A DNA stretch of 64,000 nucleotides from Prionace glauca (Eukaryota > Chordata > Chondrichthyes > Carcharhiniformes > Carcharhinidae), in contig CM075760.1 in NCBI GenBank assembly GCA_037974335.1, forward strand, positions 28,534,402 to 28,598,401. Direction: 5' to 3'. The position numbers and the translations under genes are program-made. Below the pieces are notes generated by a model. That model had not been told where the DNA came from and searched no databases. It saw only the letters and a program-made list of their open reading frames with translations. Shown here piece after piece: positions 10,851 through 21,457 of the stretch. How positions within the stretch are numbered: position 1 is the first letter of the stretch; each line of letters starts with the position of its first letter.

Positions 10851-11638
10851 ATTGCATTGTCATTGTAAAACGATGAACAAGAATAATGTAATATAATCAT
10901 GCAGCAACGACTCTGACGTTTGAGAATTCGATAATTTTCCAGGAAATCACCATTTACCTCAGATCGCCGCAAGATGGCGCTGCCTCACCATGTTTGTGTA
11001 TTTACTGCAGTAGTTGCGGGAAGAATAACAATGTGATGGTGCTACTGGTTTGGTTACTCACGGTGTCAAGATATTCTTGGAAATCACACTATCGCTATCA
11101 CGTACTCCACTATATTATGCTTTTTTTCTTTCCCTTTCTGTAATTCCTGGTTGTATTTAAGCTATTGCTTTTCTCAGTGTACTCCTTTGTTTGTCTCACT
11201 GCCTATCTGCTTCTCTTGTTCTCCATTCGTTTGTCTCTCTTTGTGTCTCCGTCTGTATTGTCTCCACATAAATGCAATTTTTCTTTCACGATTCCTTCAT
11301 CGTATCTTCATCTATTTTCCTTCCCGCCTCCGTCTTTCCCCCATTTATCTCAGTGTCAGTCCCACTATTTAGCTCCCTGTCTCTCCCTCATTTCTACCAT
11401 TCCCTTGCCTCATGTTTATCACTCTACATCTCTCTGTTTCTCCGAACTTATGCCTTTTCTTACTTCACATTTTCTTCTCATCGTGCCATGAAGATTCAAT
11501 GCTTCTGATTTTGATGAATGAATTTTGGGGCCCAGGTCAGTGCAAATAAATACCCCCGGGAACTGCCAGACTTAGCGAAGATTGGGCAAAAAATTTAAAT
11601 TCTACAAACGTCCCTCAAACTGAGCGAGAAGCATTTGA
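10851..11638. other. Spacer with shared V-flank block and pyrimidine-rich stretch
   Basis: Positions 10915-11025 resemble blocks at 20265-20350 and 51004-51090 (see the CTCF-like site at 10965). From about 11125 to 11490 the plus strand is strongly pyrimidine-rich (ctctctttgtgtctccgtct style). Open frames there reflect composition. No gene. Confidence 0.5.
10965..10982 (+). promoter_or_regulatory. CTCF-like motif
   Basis: The sequence cgccgcaagatggcgctg fits the vertebrate CTCF core (CC-AG-GGC pattern) with about two mismatches. It sits at the position where homologous flanks at 20.3 and 51.05 kb carry 'caccaccagaggg'. Binding is inferred only. Confidence 0.4.
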
Positions 11639-11708
11639 TGTTTCTGCCTGATTTTAGAGCCAGGGACTTTTTGTGTGTTAGCGTGTATGATAACCACTGA
11701 ACTGAAGC
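11639..11708 (-). pseudogene. tRNA-Val(AAC)-like pseudogene
   Basis: The minus strand reads GCTTCAGTTCAGTGGTTATC, then anticodon loop CTAACAC (AAC), then a T-arm with several changes and 3' end CAGAAACA. The head and anticodon match tRNA-Val. The acceptor stem and B box (GGCTCTAAAAT) are damaged. It is about 70 nt against the usual 73. Confidence 0.65.
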
Positions 11709-11937
11709 AGCTGATCGCAGAGCCCATACAATCAGGCTGTCTGCAATGTTCAACTCTACTGTATTGCTGCAGGTTCTAATGGTGAGACTGACAGCCCATT
11801 CTATAGAATACAAGAGGACAGCCGTTATTTCCAACCGGATGTTTCAATTAATCTTGAACTTCAAAATTTAAAATCTTTCATCCTGCAGATGTCTAAGGGA
11901 GCAATGCTCACTCATGTGCCCCTTTCTTCTTCTTGAC

Positions 11938-12567
11938 CAGAGCCTCAATATCCCGAGTCATCCACGGTTCCCTACGTCTACCAGCCTTGCCCTTCACTCT
12001 AAAAGGAAAGTGATGTGAATGTGAATGTTTTGGGCGCCGCTGCGCAAAGATATTTTGGCCTTGGAGGGAATGCAGAGGAGGTTTACTAGGCTGATACCGG
12101 AGTTGAGGGGGTTGAGCTATGAGGAGAGGCTGAATGAACTAGGCTTGTACTCGTTGGAGTTTAGAAGAATGAGAGGAGATCTCATTGAGACGTATAAGAT
12201 GATGAATGGGATGGATAGGATAGAGGTGGAGAGACTCTTCCTGCTCAAAAAAGACAGTAGGATTAGGGGGGGCACAGCCTCAAGATAAAGGGGAGGCGGT
12301 TTAGAACAGAGTTGAGGAGGAACTTCTTCACTCAAAGGGTGGTGAATCTCTGGAATTCTCTGCCCGTTGAAGTGGTGGAGGCTGCCTCGCTAAATATTTT
12401 TAAGAAGCGGGTTGATGGGTTTTTGATAAGAGAAGGGATTAAGGGTTATGGGGAGAGGGCGGGAATGTGGAGCTGAGCCACGACAGATCAGCCATGATCT
12501 TATTGAATGGCGGGGCAGGCTCGAAGGGCCAGATGGCCTACTCCTGCTCCTATTTCTTATGTTCTTA
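11938..12567 (+). mobile_element. CR1-type LINE fragment (family A), preceded by another repeat scrap
   Basis: From about 12010 the plus strand encodes FWAPLRKDILALEGMQRRFTRL and onward to DLIETYKMMNGMDRIEVERL, then the CR1 3' end with a single TTCTTATG tail at 12556. A frame change near 12265 interrupts the frame. The short piece 11938-12007 (cctcaatatcccgagtcatc) looks like a different LINE, but its class is unknown. This CR1 ends about 265 bp upstream of the V segment at 12830. Confidence 0.85.
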
Positions 12568-12659
12568 TAATGTGACAGAGAGCAAGAGGGTGAGGAAGAC
12601 GCCCACAGCCTGGGCTACAATTTGATTGGAGAAAGCCAGCTGCTTTCGTCGTCAACTAA

Positions 12660-12829
12660 CAGTGATTGGTCAAAAGATAACGTCATCTCAGGCAGACTAG
12701 CCAATCACAGCACTGAGAAACGCCCCCCAGTTTCCCTAGAATTGCAGTTGTCTCTGATCTAAGTTGACTCTGTGATATAAAACTAGAAGCAGCAACACAG
12801 TTTAAACAGTTTCTGTCCAATCTGGAACC
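12660..12829 (+). promoter_or_regulatory. Probable V-segment promoter
   Basis: Two CCAAT-type boxes (inverted gattggtca at 12664 and ccaatcaca at 12702), a CRE-like taacgtcat (about 12679) and a TATA-like gatataaaa (12774) precede the leader ATG at 12830. Such elements are known in V-segment promoters. Activity is inferred. Confidence 0.45.
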
Positions 12830-13247
12830 ATGTGTTCCCTGTGTGCCTTACTGATAATAATGGTCACACTGCCGGGTAAGTCACTGCTCAAATCCTCAGT
12901 GTGTGTTTCATCGGTTATATTTCAGATATCTCACACATTCTATATGTTGTTACAGGAACCAATGGTCAAGATTCAGTTTTCCAGGACCGGCCCGAATTCA
13001 CGGCCGAGGAAGGACAGACGGTTATATTGAATTGCAATTACACAGCAAAATACACTGACGAGGTTCTTTTCTGGTACATTCAATATCCCGGGAAAGCTCC
13101 GAGATATTTACTGAACAATTACGGCAAGTCTCCAGATTTTCCTGACCGGTTTTCAGCTAAATTAGACAAAGACAAGAGAACAGTTCCTCTAAATATCACC
13201 GGGGTCCGTGTCTCTGACTCTGCCGTGTATCACTGTGCGCTGAGCCC
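12830..13247 (+). CDS. T-cell receptor V segment 1 (TRA/TRD-like), intact
   Basis: Leader exon 12830-12875 (M..CALLIIMVTLPG, donor G|GTAAG), 80-bp intron, V exon 12956-13247 (acceptor TTACAG|GA), phase 1. The germline product would be the variable domain of a TCR alpha or delta chain at the T-cell surface. The V exon shows the first Cys in LNCNYT, Trp in LFWYIQYPGKAP, the FR3 motif RFSAKL and the second Cys in DSAVYHCALSP. A 23-type RSS follows at once. There are no stops, splice sites are canonical and the RSS is good, so it should be functional. Alternative assignment to TRG or TRB is possible but less like the framework. Confidence 0.88.
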
Positions 13248-13286
13248 CACACTGTTACAGAGGCACAGTCAGCCCGTACAAAAACC
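13248..13286 (+). promoter_or_regulatory. 23-RSS of V segment 1
   Basis: Heptamer CACACTG (one change from CACAGTG), 23-bp spacer, nonamer ACAAAAACC. It directly abuts the V coding end. Confidence 0.9.
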
Positions 13287-14370
13287 GGCAAAGACATCTC
13301 ACCTCCTCCCACTGAATCAGGTCTGTGAACTGGATAGTGCATTTGTAATATAACCCAAATCATATCAAGACCAATTTGCCAGAATTCTTCATTTCTGCGC
13401 TACACAATGAGTCTCTTTATATCGGCGGTGAGGATTTTTTTCATTTTCAGCGAACAGCCCTGAATGGAAAACTCCAACCATGATAACACAAATATTTCAA
13501 CTATTACCCATTACACACACGTCCAATTTAAAGATTGACCTTGTTAATGAAGCTATATTGAGTTTAGTACAACTCTAATTATTCTCTACCCCACAGCCTT
13601 GTGATTGTGCAGTCGCTGGGTTCATTTAGAACTGATGTTAATAGATGTGTGGATATTAAGAGTAAAATGGGACTCCGGGTAGTGCAGGAAGGTGGTGAGA
13701 GACAGACAGATAGGCAGAAGTTCGAAAGGCAAAGTGACCATTGCTGGTTTTTCACCTGCCCCGCTCAGTGGGATCACAAACTGCCAGCTGATCGGATGAA
13801 ATGTGGGACAAGAAAGCAATAAACCAACTGTTTTTCACCTGTTGCTCCGTCAGGAATAGATCAATCGTTTTGCCGGACCGGATGTCACTACATATCTTCT
13901 GAACTCTTACCTAAAACTATTGAGATTTTACTCACTGAGTCCAGATCCAGCATCAGCTCTGTGAACATGTTGGAACATTTTCCTCATTCTTCACACCTAC
14001 TGGTCTCCTAACTGGTAGCTCCCAAGTTACACAATTTTCAATTGGTAATGTTGCTCACTGAGTATTTTGACTTTTACCCGTGTGCCTGCTTCATCTACAA
14101 TATATTCTATTAATTTGATAATCTTAGTTGTAATAAAATGATAACAAAATGTTCTCTATTTCTGAAATAGGACAGATATTCCTGCTTCAGACTCGGTCAC
14201 ACAGGAGCCCATTACAGCCACTCTGTAATCATCAATTTCAGCTATTCCACCACTGCTACTTTCTACTCATTGCTGTGAGAATCGGGTCAATGCTCCCTCG
14301 TTCTTGAGCTACATTCCACTTGTTGGGAAAGCTTTCAGGGCAAAGGAATTAGGTTTCTGTCATCTTTAGA
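13287..14370. other. Unannotated spacer
   Basis: No V, RNA gene or repeat was recognised over about 1.1 kb. Open frames at 13601-13822 have no family likeness. Confidence 0.5.
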
Positions 14371-14491
14371 CACTTAAAAAAAATGGGGGGAATTTCAGTT
14401 TCCGTGAGCTGGGGCTGACTGACAGCGCGATGTATTTCTGCGGACTGTGATGTACAGTGACAGGAAGCTGAGGGGCCCTTGTACAAAAATA
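14371..14491 (+). pseudogene. TCR V-segment 3' fragment with RSS
   Basis: Only the end of FR3 remains: 'LTDSAMYFCGL' is encoded at 14413-14447, followed by a TGA. The heptamer is TACAGTG at 14453-14459, the spacer is 23 bp and the nonamer is ACAAAAATA at 14483-14491. Everything upstream of FR3 is gone, so this is a relic. A LINE 3' end begins within about 15 bp downstream. Confidence 0.75.
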
Positions 14492-14496
14492 CTGCC

Positions 14497-14870
14497 GCAG
14501 TGTGACACTTTTCGTTGCCTCGGCAAAGCAGCCAGCATAACTAAGGGCCGCACATACCCCAGACATTCTCTCTTCCAACTCCTTCCATCGAGAAAAAAAG
14601 TTACAGAAGTCTGAGATACGTACCAACTGTGTCAAGAACAGTATTTTCCCTGCTGCCATTAGGCTTTTGAATGGACCTACCTTGCATTAAGTTGATCTTT
14701 CTCTACACCTTAGCTATGGCTGTAACAGTGCATTCTGCACTCTATCATTTCCTTTCCTATGAACGGTATGTTTTATCTGTGTAGCGCACAGGAAAGAATA
14801 TTTTTCACTGTATACTAATCCATATTACAATAATCATTCAAATCAAATCAATTCGGACCTTCGTCACCGC
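14497..14870 (+). mobile_element. L2/Rex1-like LINE 3' end
   Basis: The stretch 'ttgcctcggcaaagcagcca' and onward parallels the 3' part of the LINE at 29.3-30.5 kb. It ends in the same 'caaatcaaatcaa' type of tail near 14860. Confidence 0.8.
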
Positions 14871-14879
14871 TCCGCCATT

Positions 14880-15060
14880 CTAAGTGTTCATAACTGAGTT
14901 CCATCTCATCCTAACTCCACTTCCCTGCCTTTTCCCTATACCCCTTTTTCCAGCTTTTGAATCAACCTAGTGAATCTGCTCTGCACCCCCTCCAGTATCA
15001 GTATATCCTTTCTCAAGTAAGGAGACCAAAACTGTACACAGTAGTAGTAATAGAATGATC
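14880..15060 (-). mobile_element. CR1-like LINE remnant
   Basis: The minus strand carries a short, old CR1 piece (equivalent of QRRFTRL... and CVQFW), seen on the plus strand as 'gaatctgctctgcaccccct' and 'aactgtacacagta'. Confidence 0.6.
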
Positions 15061-15569
15061 ATGTTCACTTGCTGCACTGTCAGTTGTTCAAAGCTGGAAA
15101 CCCCACTGGCTATAATTGCCCAGAATATTAAGCAAAAATATTGAGAAAGAAATGATATGTATCTTGAACAAAAAACCCTGTGTGTGCAAAAAGTGCAGCG
15201 ACCAAAGGAGATTTGGAGAACGATTCCAAAGAGGAATAGATAGGAGGAATGGCGTCATTTGGCGCCCTGAGATTCTATGATTCTCGTTGCTTAGTGTCCC
15301 TGCCGCTCTACTTATTGTTAGACACCTGAACAATGAGCAGGTGCAGGATGCTCAGACACTGTTATAGATTCAACCGTCACTATTTCCGCTCCAACAGCTC
15401 CGAGTGCAGCTGAGAGCCACTTCACTCAATATTGAGTCTGCCGTATCCCCGCCCACAACTTCCGTTTGCTACTCTCACTTTGACCCGATTGTGTGATTGG
15501 ACAGATTGCTGTCGCTTCTCCATTCTAGAGGATTTCTCGCACTGCCGCGTTACAGACTCAGGAAGCATC
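15061..15569 (+). promoter_or_regulatory. Upstream region of an orphan V leader, shared with 48.88-49.38 kb
   Basis: This block is visibly homologous to 48880-49376, with less identity than the main duplicated block shows. It includes 'ttcaaccgtcactatttccg', an inverted CCAAT box (tgattgg near 15495) and a stretch leading to the leader ATG at 15570. It behaves like a V promoter region without its V exon. Confidence 0.45.
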
Positions 15570-15615
15570 ATGTTGAACTATCTCACTCCGATTCTCATCT
15601 TTATCTCTCTTCCCA
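15570..15615 (+). pseudogene. Orphan TCR V leader exon
   Basis: ATG at 15570 begins MLNYLTPILIFISLP, a hydrophobic leader. The exon is 46 nt with donor CA|GTAAG, the same length and phase as the leaders at 12830 and 19464. No V exon with Cys/Trp/Cys and RSS is visible in the following 650 bp on this strand, so the V exon seems to have been lost. The second copy (49377-49404) is cut off before the donor. Confidence 0.6.
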
Positions 15616-16263
15616 GTAAGTAGCTCTTGGGGCGAAGGGGAGCAAATGATATGGGGCAAAGCGGATCGCGTTATTGAATTGTGTGACCAACCATGTTCAC
15701 AATGAATGACAGGACAGTCTCCAAAGGCCGAGTGGCCTCCTTCTGCTCTTACCTTCGGTGTGTTTATTCATTTCTTTCCTATAAAGACAGATGTTATTCC
15801 TGACCAATAATAGCGATCGGCTGACACTGTTTTTTTTCTAACTTTTTCTATTATTTTACTGTTATTTTATTTTTTATTATACCCACTAATCCCTCTAACC
15901 TACGCATCCCTGGATACTAAGGGGGAATTTCTTAGTCTGGCCAATCAACCTAACCCACACATCTTTGGACATCTTTAGTTAATAAGCTCCGTGTGTTTCA
16001 TCCTGCCAAAAACATCACAGCACAATCGCTGGTTTTGACTTCTTCTTCTGTTTGCATTTTTTCCCAATTTTTATGCTTTATAAAGAAATAAACCACTGCG
16101 CCTTTTCACTTTGGATTTCGCTCATCCTGATTTCCATGCAAACTCTTCCATTTTCTTCGAGTACATTTCCAACTCTCTTCATTTTAACCTTTTTACATTT
16201 TTCTGATTTAGTAAATGTTTTGCTCTCATTCCCCTTCACCACTGGAATTTAATATCGCGCTTC
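15616..16263. other. Spacer with HE1 fragment
   Basis: A minus-strand HE1 SINE fragment lies at about 15880-15985 (plus strand 'ctaatccctctaacctacgc'). The rest is T-rich and unassigned. Confidence 0.55.
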
Positions 16264-16314
16264 TTAAAACACTGATGTTCCAGGCACGGCGGAGCGGGTT
16301 TTAGAGACTGTGCA

Positions 16315-16353
16315 GGTTTTTGTCATGGACCTCCCTGTGTTTAATACATTGTG
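16315..16353 (-). promoter_or_regulatory. 23-RSS of V segment 2
   Basis: On the minus strand: heptamer CACAATG (16347-16353), 23-bp spacer, nonamer ACAAAAACC (16315-16323). Confidence 0.9.
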
Positions 16354-16686
16354 CCTCACGGCGCAGAGATAGGTTGAAGTGTCTGAAACCTGTACGTCTC
16401 TCACAGTCAGGATGCTGAGTTTGTTGCCTTCATCGATTGAGGCAGTGATTCTCCCGGGTTGATCGGTTCCCCGAGTGGCCATCACCAGATGCTGGGGTGA
16501 CTGATTCGGGAGCTGTCTGTACCAGCGCAGGATGTTAAAACCAGTGGGGATGGTGCAGTTCATGGATAGGTTTCGCGCTTCACTGACAACCATCCGCGGA
16601 GGGAACTGCATCACTTCAACTTCTCCGGTAACCCCCGTACAGATCAGAGTTAAAAATAGGAGAAAGTCGAAGCAAATCCAGAACAT
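16354..16686 (-). CDS. T-cell receptor V segment 2 with no leader intron
   Basis: One uninterrupted frame runs from ATG at 16686 through a signal peptide (FDFLLFLTLICTGVTG) into the V domain: EVEVMQFPPRMVVSE, first Cys in LSMNCTI, Trp in LRWYRQLPNQSPQHLV, FR3 with SILTVRD, and the second Cys in DTSTYLCAVR. The RSS follows at once. Other V segments here have leader introns of 80 to 541 bp. None is needed here, and no GT-AG pair of usable size exists in the leader. The closest relative in the window is the intronless V at 35663, in the opposite orientation. The frame and RSS look fully functional. Confidence 0.88.
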
Positions 16687-17649
16687 TCTCAGTTATCGCG
16701 CAAAACCTGAAGATGAGAATTAACCGGGAGCCAAATGCTTTCTTCGGGTTCAGTTCAGTGCCGTGTTTATGTTGAACTGACAACAGCAGGCGGGTTCTCC
16801 TTTAACCACCCACACTGAGCTCTTGAGTCTGACATCAGCCCACACAACCTCTGAGCACACACCTGACCCGCTCATCTTATATATTTCTCACGCCTCACAC
16901 TGCTCCCTGCTGGTGTATGCTGGTAAATGCAGGGTGTAATTCTTCACTTGGACCTCCACAAGTTGCGTTTCACCAAATAACTACAAATGAGAACAGCTGT
17001 TCCCTTCTTCCGGTTATAGGTCTTTTATTGCTGGAGAGCTTGCAATCCTCCTTTATTCTACTTTCCAACGATTGCAATGCATTTACCTCTCTCATTCTTG
17101 CTAAAGTTTTATTCCACTGTGGCCAGTTGCGGTGTGCCAAGAAGGTCCCGATGTTAGTCCTAAAATAACGTTCCATAATTTCAAATTGTTTAACACGAAC
17201 TGATCTATTTATCGAGTATTTGTAACATAACAACAGTACTGGCAACATTGAAAACATACAGAATATCTTTAAAATATTAATAACTTTGATATCAGTGTTA
17301 AAATGATGTTTCTGCTTCCGCATTTGTTTCTTCAATCAAATATTCCTCAATAAAGAAATGCGCCCCAATAATGAACTTAATCCTTCTGGCCTCTCCTGTT
17401 GGCAAAATCACTACAATATACAACATTAAAACCTGTTCCATTCTGGACCCAATTCCAACAACTCCGTTATCTACAGCAATGACCTCTTGTCCTAGGCTGT
17501 TCTAGAAAGGGGAACATTTGGTTAACATTGACTTTACCAATCCAGTTGAGTATTTAAATGCCTCAATCACCCCCCCCCCCCCGCCTTCATTCTTCTGTAT
17601 CCCAGCGGGTATGAGCCCAAGTTACTAAACCGCTCCTCATATGACAGCC
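16687..17649. other. Promoter side of V segment 2 and unannotated spacer
   Basis: A TATA-like tatatatt lies near 16880, about 190 bp upstream of the ATG on the minus strand. A poly-C run is at 17571-17582. No other gene or repeat was recognised. Confidence 0.4.
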
Positions 17650-18235
17650 CATTCAAGATGCTGATGAGAACACATCTGGAATACCGTAACCAGTTTTAGG
17701 AGATATATTATTTTATATTAAGGAGATATATTATTTAATTGGAGGTAACTCGGAGAAGGTTAACGAGGAAGATCCCCATTATGGAAGGATTGTCTTATGA
17801 GAAAAGGATAAAGAGGCTGGCCCTCTACCCATTGGCATTTAGAAGAATGAGAGATGATTTAATTGAAATATATAGGAGTATTGAGGGGCTTGACAAGCTA
17901 AATGCTGAGAAGATGTTTCCCCTAATGGAAGAGTCTAAAACCAGAGGACAAAGTCTCAGACTAAATGGGCGCCAATTGAAAACTGAGATGGGGAACAATT
18001 TCTTCATTCGGAGGGCTGTTAATCTTTGGAACTGATTGCTACAGAGAGCTGTGGGGGTAAAGTCATTGTTTATATTTAAGGCTGAGATAAATAGATTTTT
18101 GATCAGTAAGTGAATCAAGAGTTATGGGGAAAGGGCAGTAAAGTTTACGTGAGGAATGTTGGAACATCCATGATTCCATTGAATGGCAGAGCAGGCTCCA
18201 GAGGCCTTACCCTGGCCCTTTGTCATTTGGTCTTA
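17650..18235 (+). mobile_element. CR1-type LINE 3' fragment
   Basis: The frame at 17739-18035 reads TRRRLTRKIPIMEGLSYEKRIKRLALYPLAFRRMRDDLIEIYR (in part), then KTRGQSLRLNGRQLKTEMGNNFFIRRAVNLWN, a CR1 C-terminus from a different subfamily than the 34.2 kb copy. A short tandem duplication (gagatatattat, near 17700 and 17722) interrupts the 5' end. The tail runs to about 18235. Confidence 0.8.
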
Positions 18236-18564
18236 TAGTTACAGCCTGGTTATTTTATGCCGAAAACACGGGGCTGTCAATTCTGTTAGAAAACACTCAG
18301 TCAAAAGGAAAATAAATATTGATGTAACTAAAGAGTGTAATCGGTACTTTGTGAAATGTATTAATTTTCGACAAACCATGTCTCAATCAACAACACGTTT
18401 TAATCATATAGACACTATGCACCGGCTGTGATAAATGGGACACAGAGAGTAGAGAATGAGAATGTGTTGCTCATTAATTCAGATAGACAGGAAAAATTTT
18501 GAAAATACAAAACGTGAGTGAGGGCATAATAACTTGATTTGCGAAATTATTTGCAGTATAAATG

Positions 18565-18821
18565 TGCCCCATGCAGCCTGTGTGGGTTTCGTCCGGGTGC
18601 TCCAGTTTCCTCCCACAGTCCAAAGATGTGCGGGTTAGGTTCATTGGCTATGCTAAAATTTCCCCTTAGTATCCAGGGATGCGAAATTTAGAGGGATTAC
18701 TGGGTATAAAATGTAGGGGGATATGGGGATAGGGCCTGGGTGGGGTTGTGATCGGTGCAGACTCGATGGGCCGAAGGGCCTCTTTCCGCACTGTAGGCTT
18801 CCATGATTCTCTGATTCTATG
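18565..18821 (+). mobile_element. HE1-type SINE insertion, copy 1 only, 5'-truncated
   Basis: HE1 3' two-thirds ('gtgggtttcgtccgggtgct' to 'gattctctgattctatg') sit between two copies of ATAAATG (18558-18564 and 18822-18828). The duplicate block has the single empty site (ataaatg followed by aaagttataac near 49570). This makes it a clean insertion with a 7-bp target-site duplication, younger than the block duplication. Confidence 0.9.
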
Positions 18822-18958
18822 ATAAATGACAGTTATAACTATCTAAAACAACTCCTCTGTTGGTGTTCACTTGTTCATGTTGAGCGTTGCGTTGTGTTTT
18901 TTTGGTAACGACCCTGAACTCTCACAGGCTAAATAATAGCTTGTATTTATCAGTGCGG

Positions 18959-18977
18959 ACGCGCCCTCTGCTGATCA
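18959..18977 (-). promoter_or_regulatory. CTCF-like motif downstream of V segment 3
   Basis: The minus strand reads tgatcagcagagggcgcgt, close to the CTCF core. It lies about 25 bp beyond the RSS nonamer. The same site exists at 49703-49721 in the duplicate. Confidence 0.4.
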
Positions 18978-18999
18978 ATGACTGGAACTTCCAGTCTGG

Positions 19000-19039
19000 G
19001 GTTTTTGTCCGGGGTTCGCTGTATCTCTGCACCACTGTG
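19000..19039 (-). promoter_or_regulatory. RSS of V segment 3
   Basis: Minus strand: perfect heptamer CACAGTG (19033-19039), nonamer ACAAAAACC (19000-19008), 24 bp between them. A 23-bp spacer would require the shifted nonamer GACAAAAAC. Confidence 0.85.
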
Positions 19040-19464
19040 GGCTCCAATGGCACAGAAATACACGGCGCTGTCAGAGAGAAGAGTTCCGGCGATGTTTAAA
19101 AGGACCGTTTTGTTTCCTTTGTGCAAAACAACAGAAAATCTATCCGGAGAATTTTCAGACGTGCCTCCCGTGCCATATACCGTCAATAAATGTTTCGGAG
19201 CTTCCCCGGGAGACTGAATGTACCAGAAGGGAGTCACAGCACCAGCTATCGAGTAACTACAGTGCAGTGTTGTGCTCTGTCGATCCTGAACCGTTAATTC
19301 AGGGGGATCTTGGGACACTTCATCTTTGCCACTGGTTCCTGCAACAAATTGCAGAATCCATTAAATATCTGGTGGAGAACGTTGGGAACAGACAGTGACT
19401 ATTTAAACACAAACTCACCGGACATCAAAACCAACAGTATTAGTAAAGAACATTGGGAGAACAT
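19040..19464 (-). CDS. T-cell receptor V segment 3 (duplicate copy 1), intact
   Basis: On the minus strand the leader exon is 19419-19464 (MFSQCSLLILLVLMSG, donor G|GTGAG), the intron 80 bp, the V exon 19040-19338 (acceptor TTGCAG|GA). V features: SQDPPELTVQDRQSTTLHCSYS (first Cys in LHCSYS), Trp in TPFWYIQSPGEAPKHLL, RFSVVLHKGNKT, and the second Cys in DSAVYFCAIG. The mature frame is open to the RSS. It belongs to the same subfamily as the pseudogene at 32.6 kb and is nearly identical to V segment 9 at 49786-50210. Predicted to encode a TCR alpha/delta variable domain. Confidence 0.88.
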
Positions 19465-20169
19465 GCTTCCTGCTTACGTATTCCACAAAATCAGCAAAAT
19501 TGTAAAATGATTTCAACTCTTGTACTCTGATGTGAAGAAGTAATTTTATATTATGAGCAGTCCTCATTTATTGGGAGCCTAAGAGGCGTTACCCAATGAC
19601 AGGATTGGCTTGTTGCACAGTGTTGTCAAGGACTGGCCACCGAATAACATTGGTTGTAGCCCAATGACTTTGACTGACTGTTTCTCTCTTTGCTCCTGCC
19701 TGTCTTTCTCTGCGCCTCCGGTTCTCTGTTCGCCTCAATGTCCATCCTGCACTCTCAATATTTTGTCCACTAGTGTCTGTCCCCTCTCTCCCTCAACCGC
19801 TTTCCAGGGAAGTGTAGAATGAAAACCATGCAATTTCTCCCGGTCTCCCATTTCAATAAATTCTCCAAGCCCCATTAGGGGACAGCTGATAGACAAAATA
19901 TCATAACGACAAGTCTGAGAAAAGTTTAAAATTGAAGCAGGTACACTGAAATCCGGCAGCCTGTCAGGTAAATGTGAGTTAGTAGTGAAATTTACATCTT
20001 TTCGATGTGTGGAGAGAGCTTTATTAAGAGTTCGAATCTTATCAGTATTGCTATGGTTTCAAATTTTGTAACACTTGCATACTTTCACAGGAAGGCCTGG
20101 GACATTCAAAACAGGTATAGCAATTAATTGATGAGGATTCAAACTGACGGTCGTATTAGTTCCGTACTT
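19465..20169. other. Upstream region of V segment 3
   Basis: No gene or known repeat was recognised. The sequence is shared with copy 2. Promoter elements for the minus-strand V should lie at the left end of this stretch. Confidence 0.4.
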
Positions 20170-20224
20170 GGGTCCACCTGAATTTAAGTATATTATAATA
20201 AGAATAAGGAATAGAGAGAAGTAC
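20170..20224 (-). other. Leader-like exon without a V partner
   Basis: The minus strand encodes MLLYFSLFLILIIIYLNS, a hydrophobic start, ending at a possible donor (TTCAG|GTGGA) after 55 nt, which is phase 1 like every V leader here. No V exon with RSS follows in the next 700 bp before V segment 3's own leader. It could be a relic leader or chance. The copy-2 equivalent is 50909-50963. Confidence 0.25.
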
Positions 20225-20299
20225 AGCAGCATAATCCTGCAATAAGATCCTTCAGTAATCTGAGAATTCACTGATCTCCCAAGAAGAGGCCATTTACCT

Positions 20300-20316
20300 T
20301 ACATCACCACCAGAGG
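20300..20316 (+). promoter_or_regulatory. CTCF-like motif
   Basis: The sequence tcaccaccagagggaac resembles the CTCF core CCACCAGAGGG. It is positioned as in the related block at 10.97 kb. Confidence 0.35.
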
Positions 20317-20589
20317 GAACGCCCTCACCGTGTTTTTGTGTTCACTATATCAGGAACGGGTCCCATAACATATGGAAATGTTAGAGAGACATAATCCAAC
20401 AGAACAGAATGAACTCCTGGATTACACGGAGAAATGATACAGAGCAGTAGTGCAGGAGAAAACTGATTTAACTGTTAGATTATAAGGTGAAATATTACAG
20501 AGCAGAAATCTAGGCAAACTGGATTAATTCTTGGATTACACACGATGTGTCCAGAATAGTAATCCAGGAGAACTGGATTAATTGTTACT

Positions 20590-21125
20590 ATACATTGCAA
20601 TATCTTACTGGACAAATAGAGATGCTAAATTTGCTGACAACACAAAGATAGGTAGGAAAATAAGTGGTGAAGTAGATGTAAGGAGACGATAAAGGGAAAT
20701 AAATTGCTCATAACATCTAAATGGTGTGGGATCACAACATTCTGAGGTACAGAGGGATTGGGCTGTCCTAGGGCACAAATTGAAAGGAGCTAATGTACAG
20801 GTACTGTAATTAAGCAGAAATGTCAGAAAATGTTATCATTTACGCCGAAGTAGTCCATTGTATAATATGAAGAGTGTGTTTTCGTTGTACAGGGCATTGG
20901 TGAGACCACACCTGGGGTATTATGTGTAATACTTAACTGCTTATCGAAAGAAAGATCGTAATGCGTCAGAAAAAGTTTAGAATAGGGTTGCTACTGGGTA
21001 CGTCTATCTGTATAAGCGGAAAAAATTGTGATTTTTGGTTTATATCCATATGAGTTTCGAAAATTCAGAGATAACATAATTGAAACCTTTAAAACCCTAA
21101 GGGGCATTAACGGTGTGGATGTGGA
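20590..21125 (+). mobile_element. Old CR1 LINE remnant
   Basis: Plus-strand phrases such as 'gctaaatttgctgacaacac', 'ggtgagaccacacctggggt' and 'gagtttcgaaaattcagaga' match the CR1 FADDT, VRPHLEY and EFRRMRG regions. The frame is thoroughly decayed. It is shared with copy 2 at about 51350-51865, so it predates the duplication. Confidence 0.7.
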
Positions 21126-21457
21126 GCGAATTGTTCCTCGTGTTCGTGTTGTAGCTGCACTGGATATTTCTGGGTCCTTATATTTCTCAGCGTGTATGTA
21201 TCTGGGCTCTTGGCTCTCCATCTGTTCGAATGCGGTTGTCCACGGGAGGGCGCTCGCTGATCGCTTATCAAACACCAGAGTGGCCTTCTTCAGAGAGCGA
21301 CTATTTGCAGATATAAAAATTGGCGGGGGAAATAAATCCCAGCCAGTCGCATTACACCTTGCTGATTCTTTCAATTTCTCACATTCCAGGTCTGGTACAG
21401 AGATCATCGTTTCTATTCCTGGAGCTCAGACTGGAACGTGGAGGGTGGGGGGTGAAA

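Noticed and set aside
10151-10972. Proline/phenylalanine-rich open frames (AGPPF, WWPP) over the G/A array
   Set aside because: They are translations of a low-complexity tandem repeat with shifting unit length, not a protein gene.
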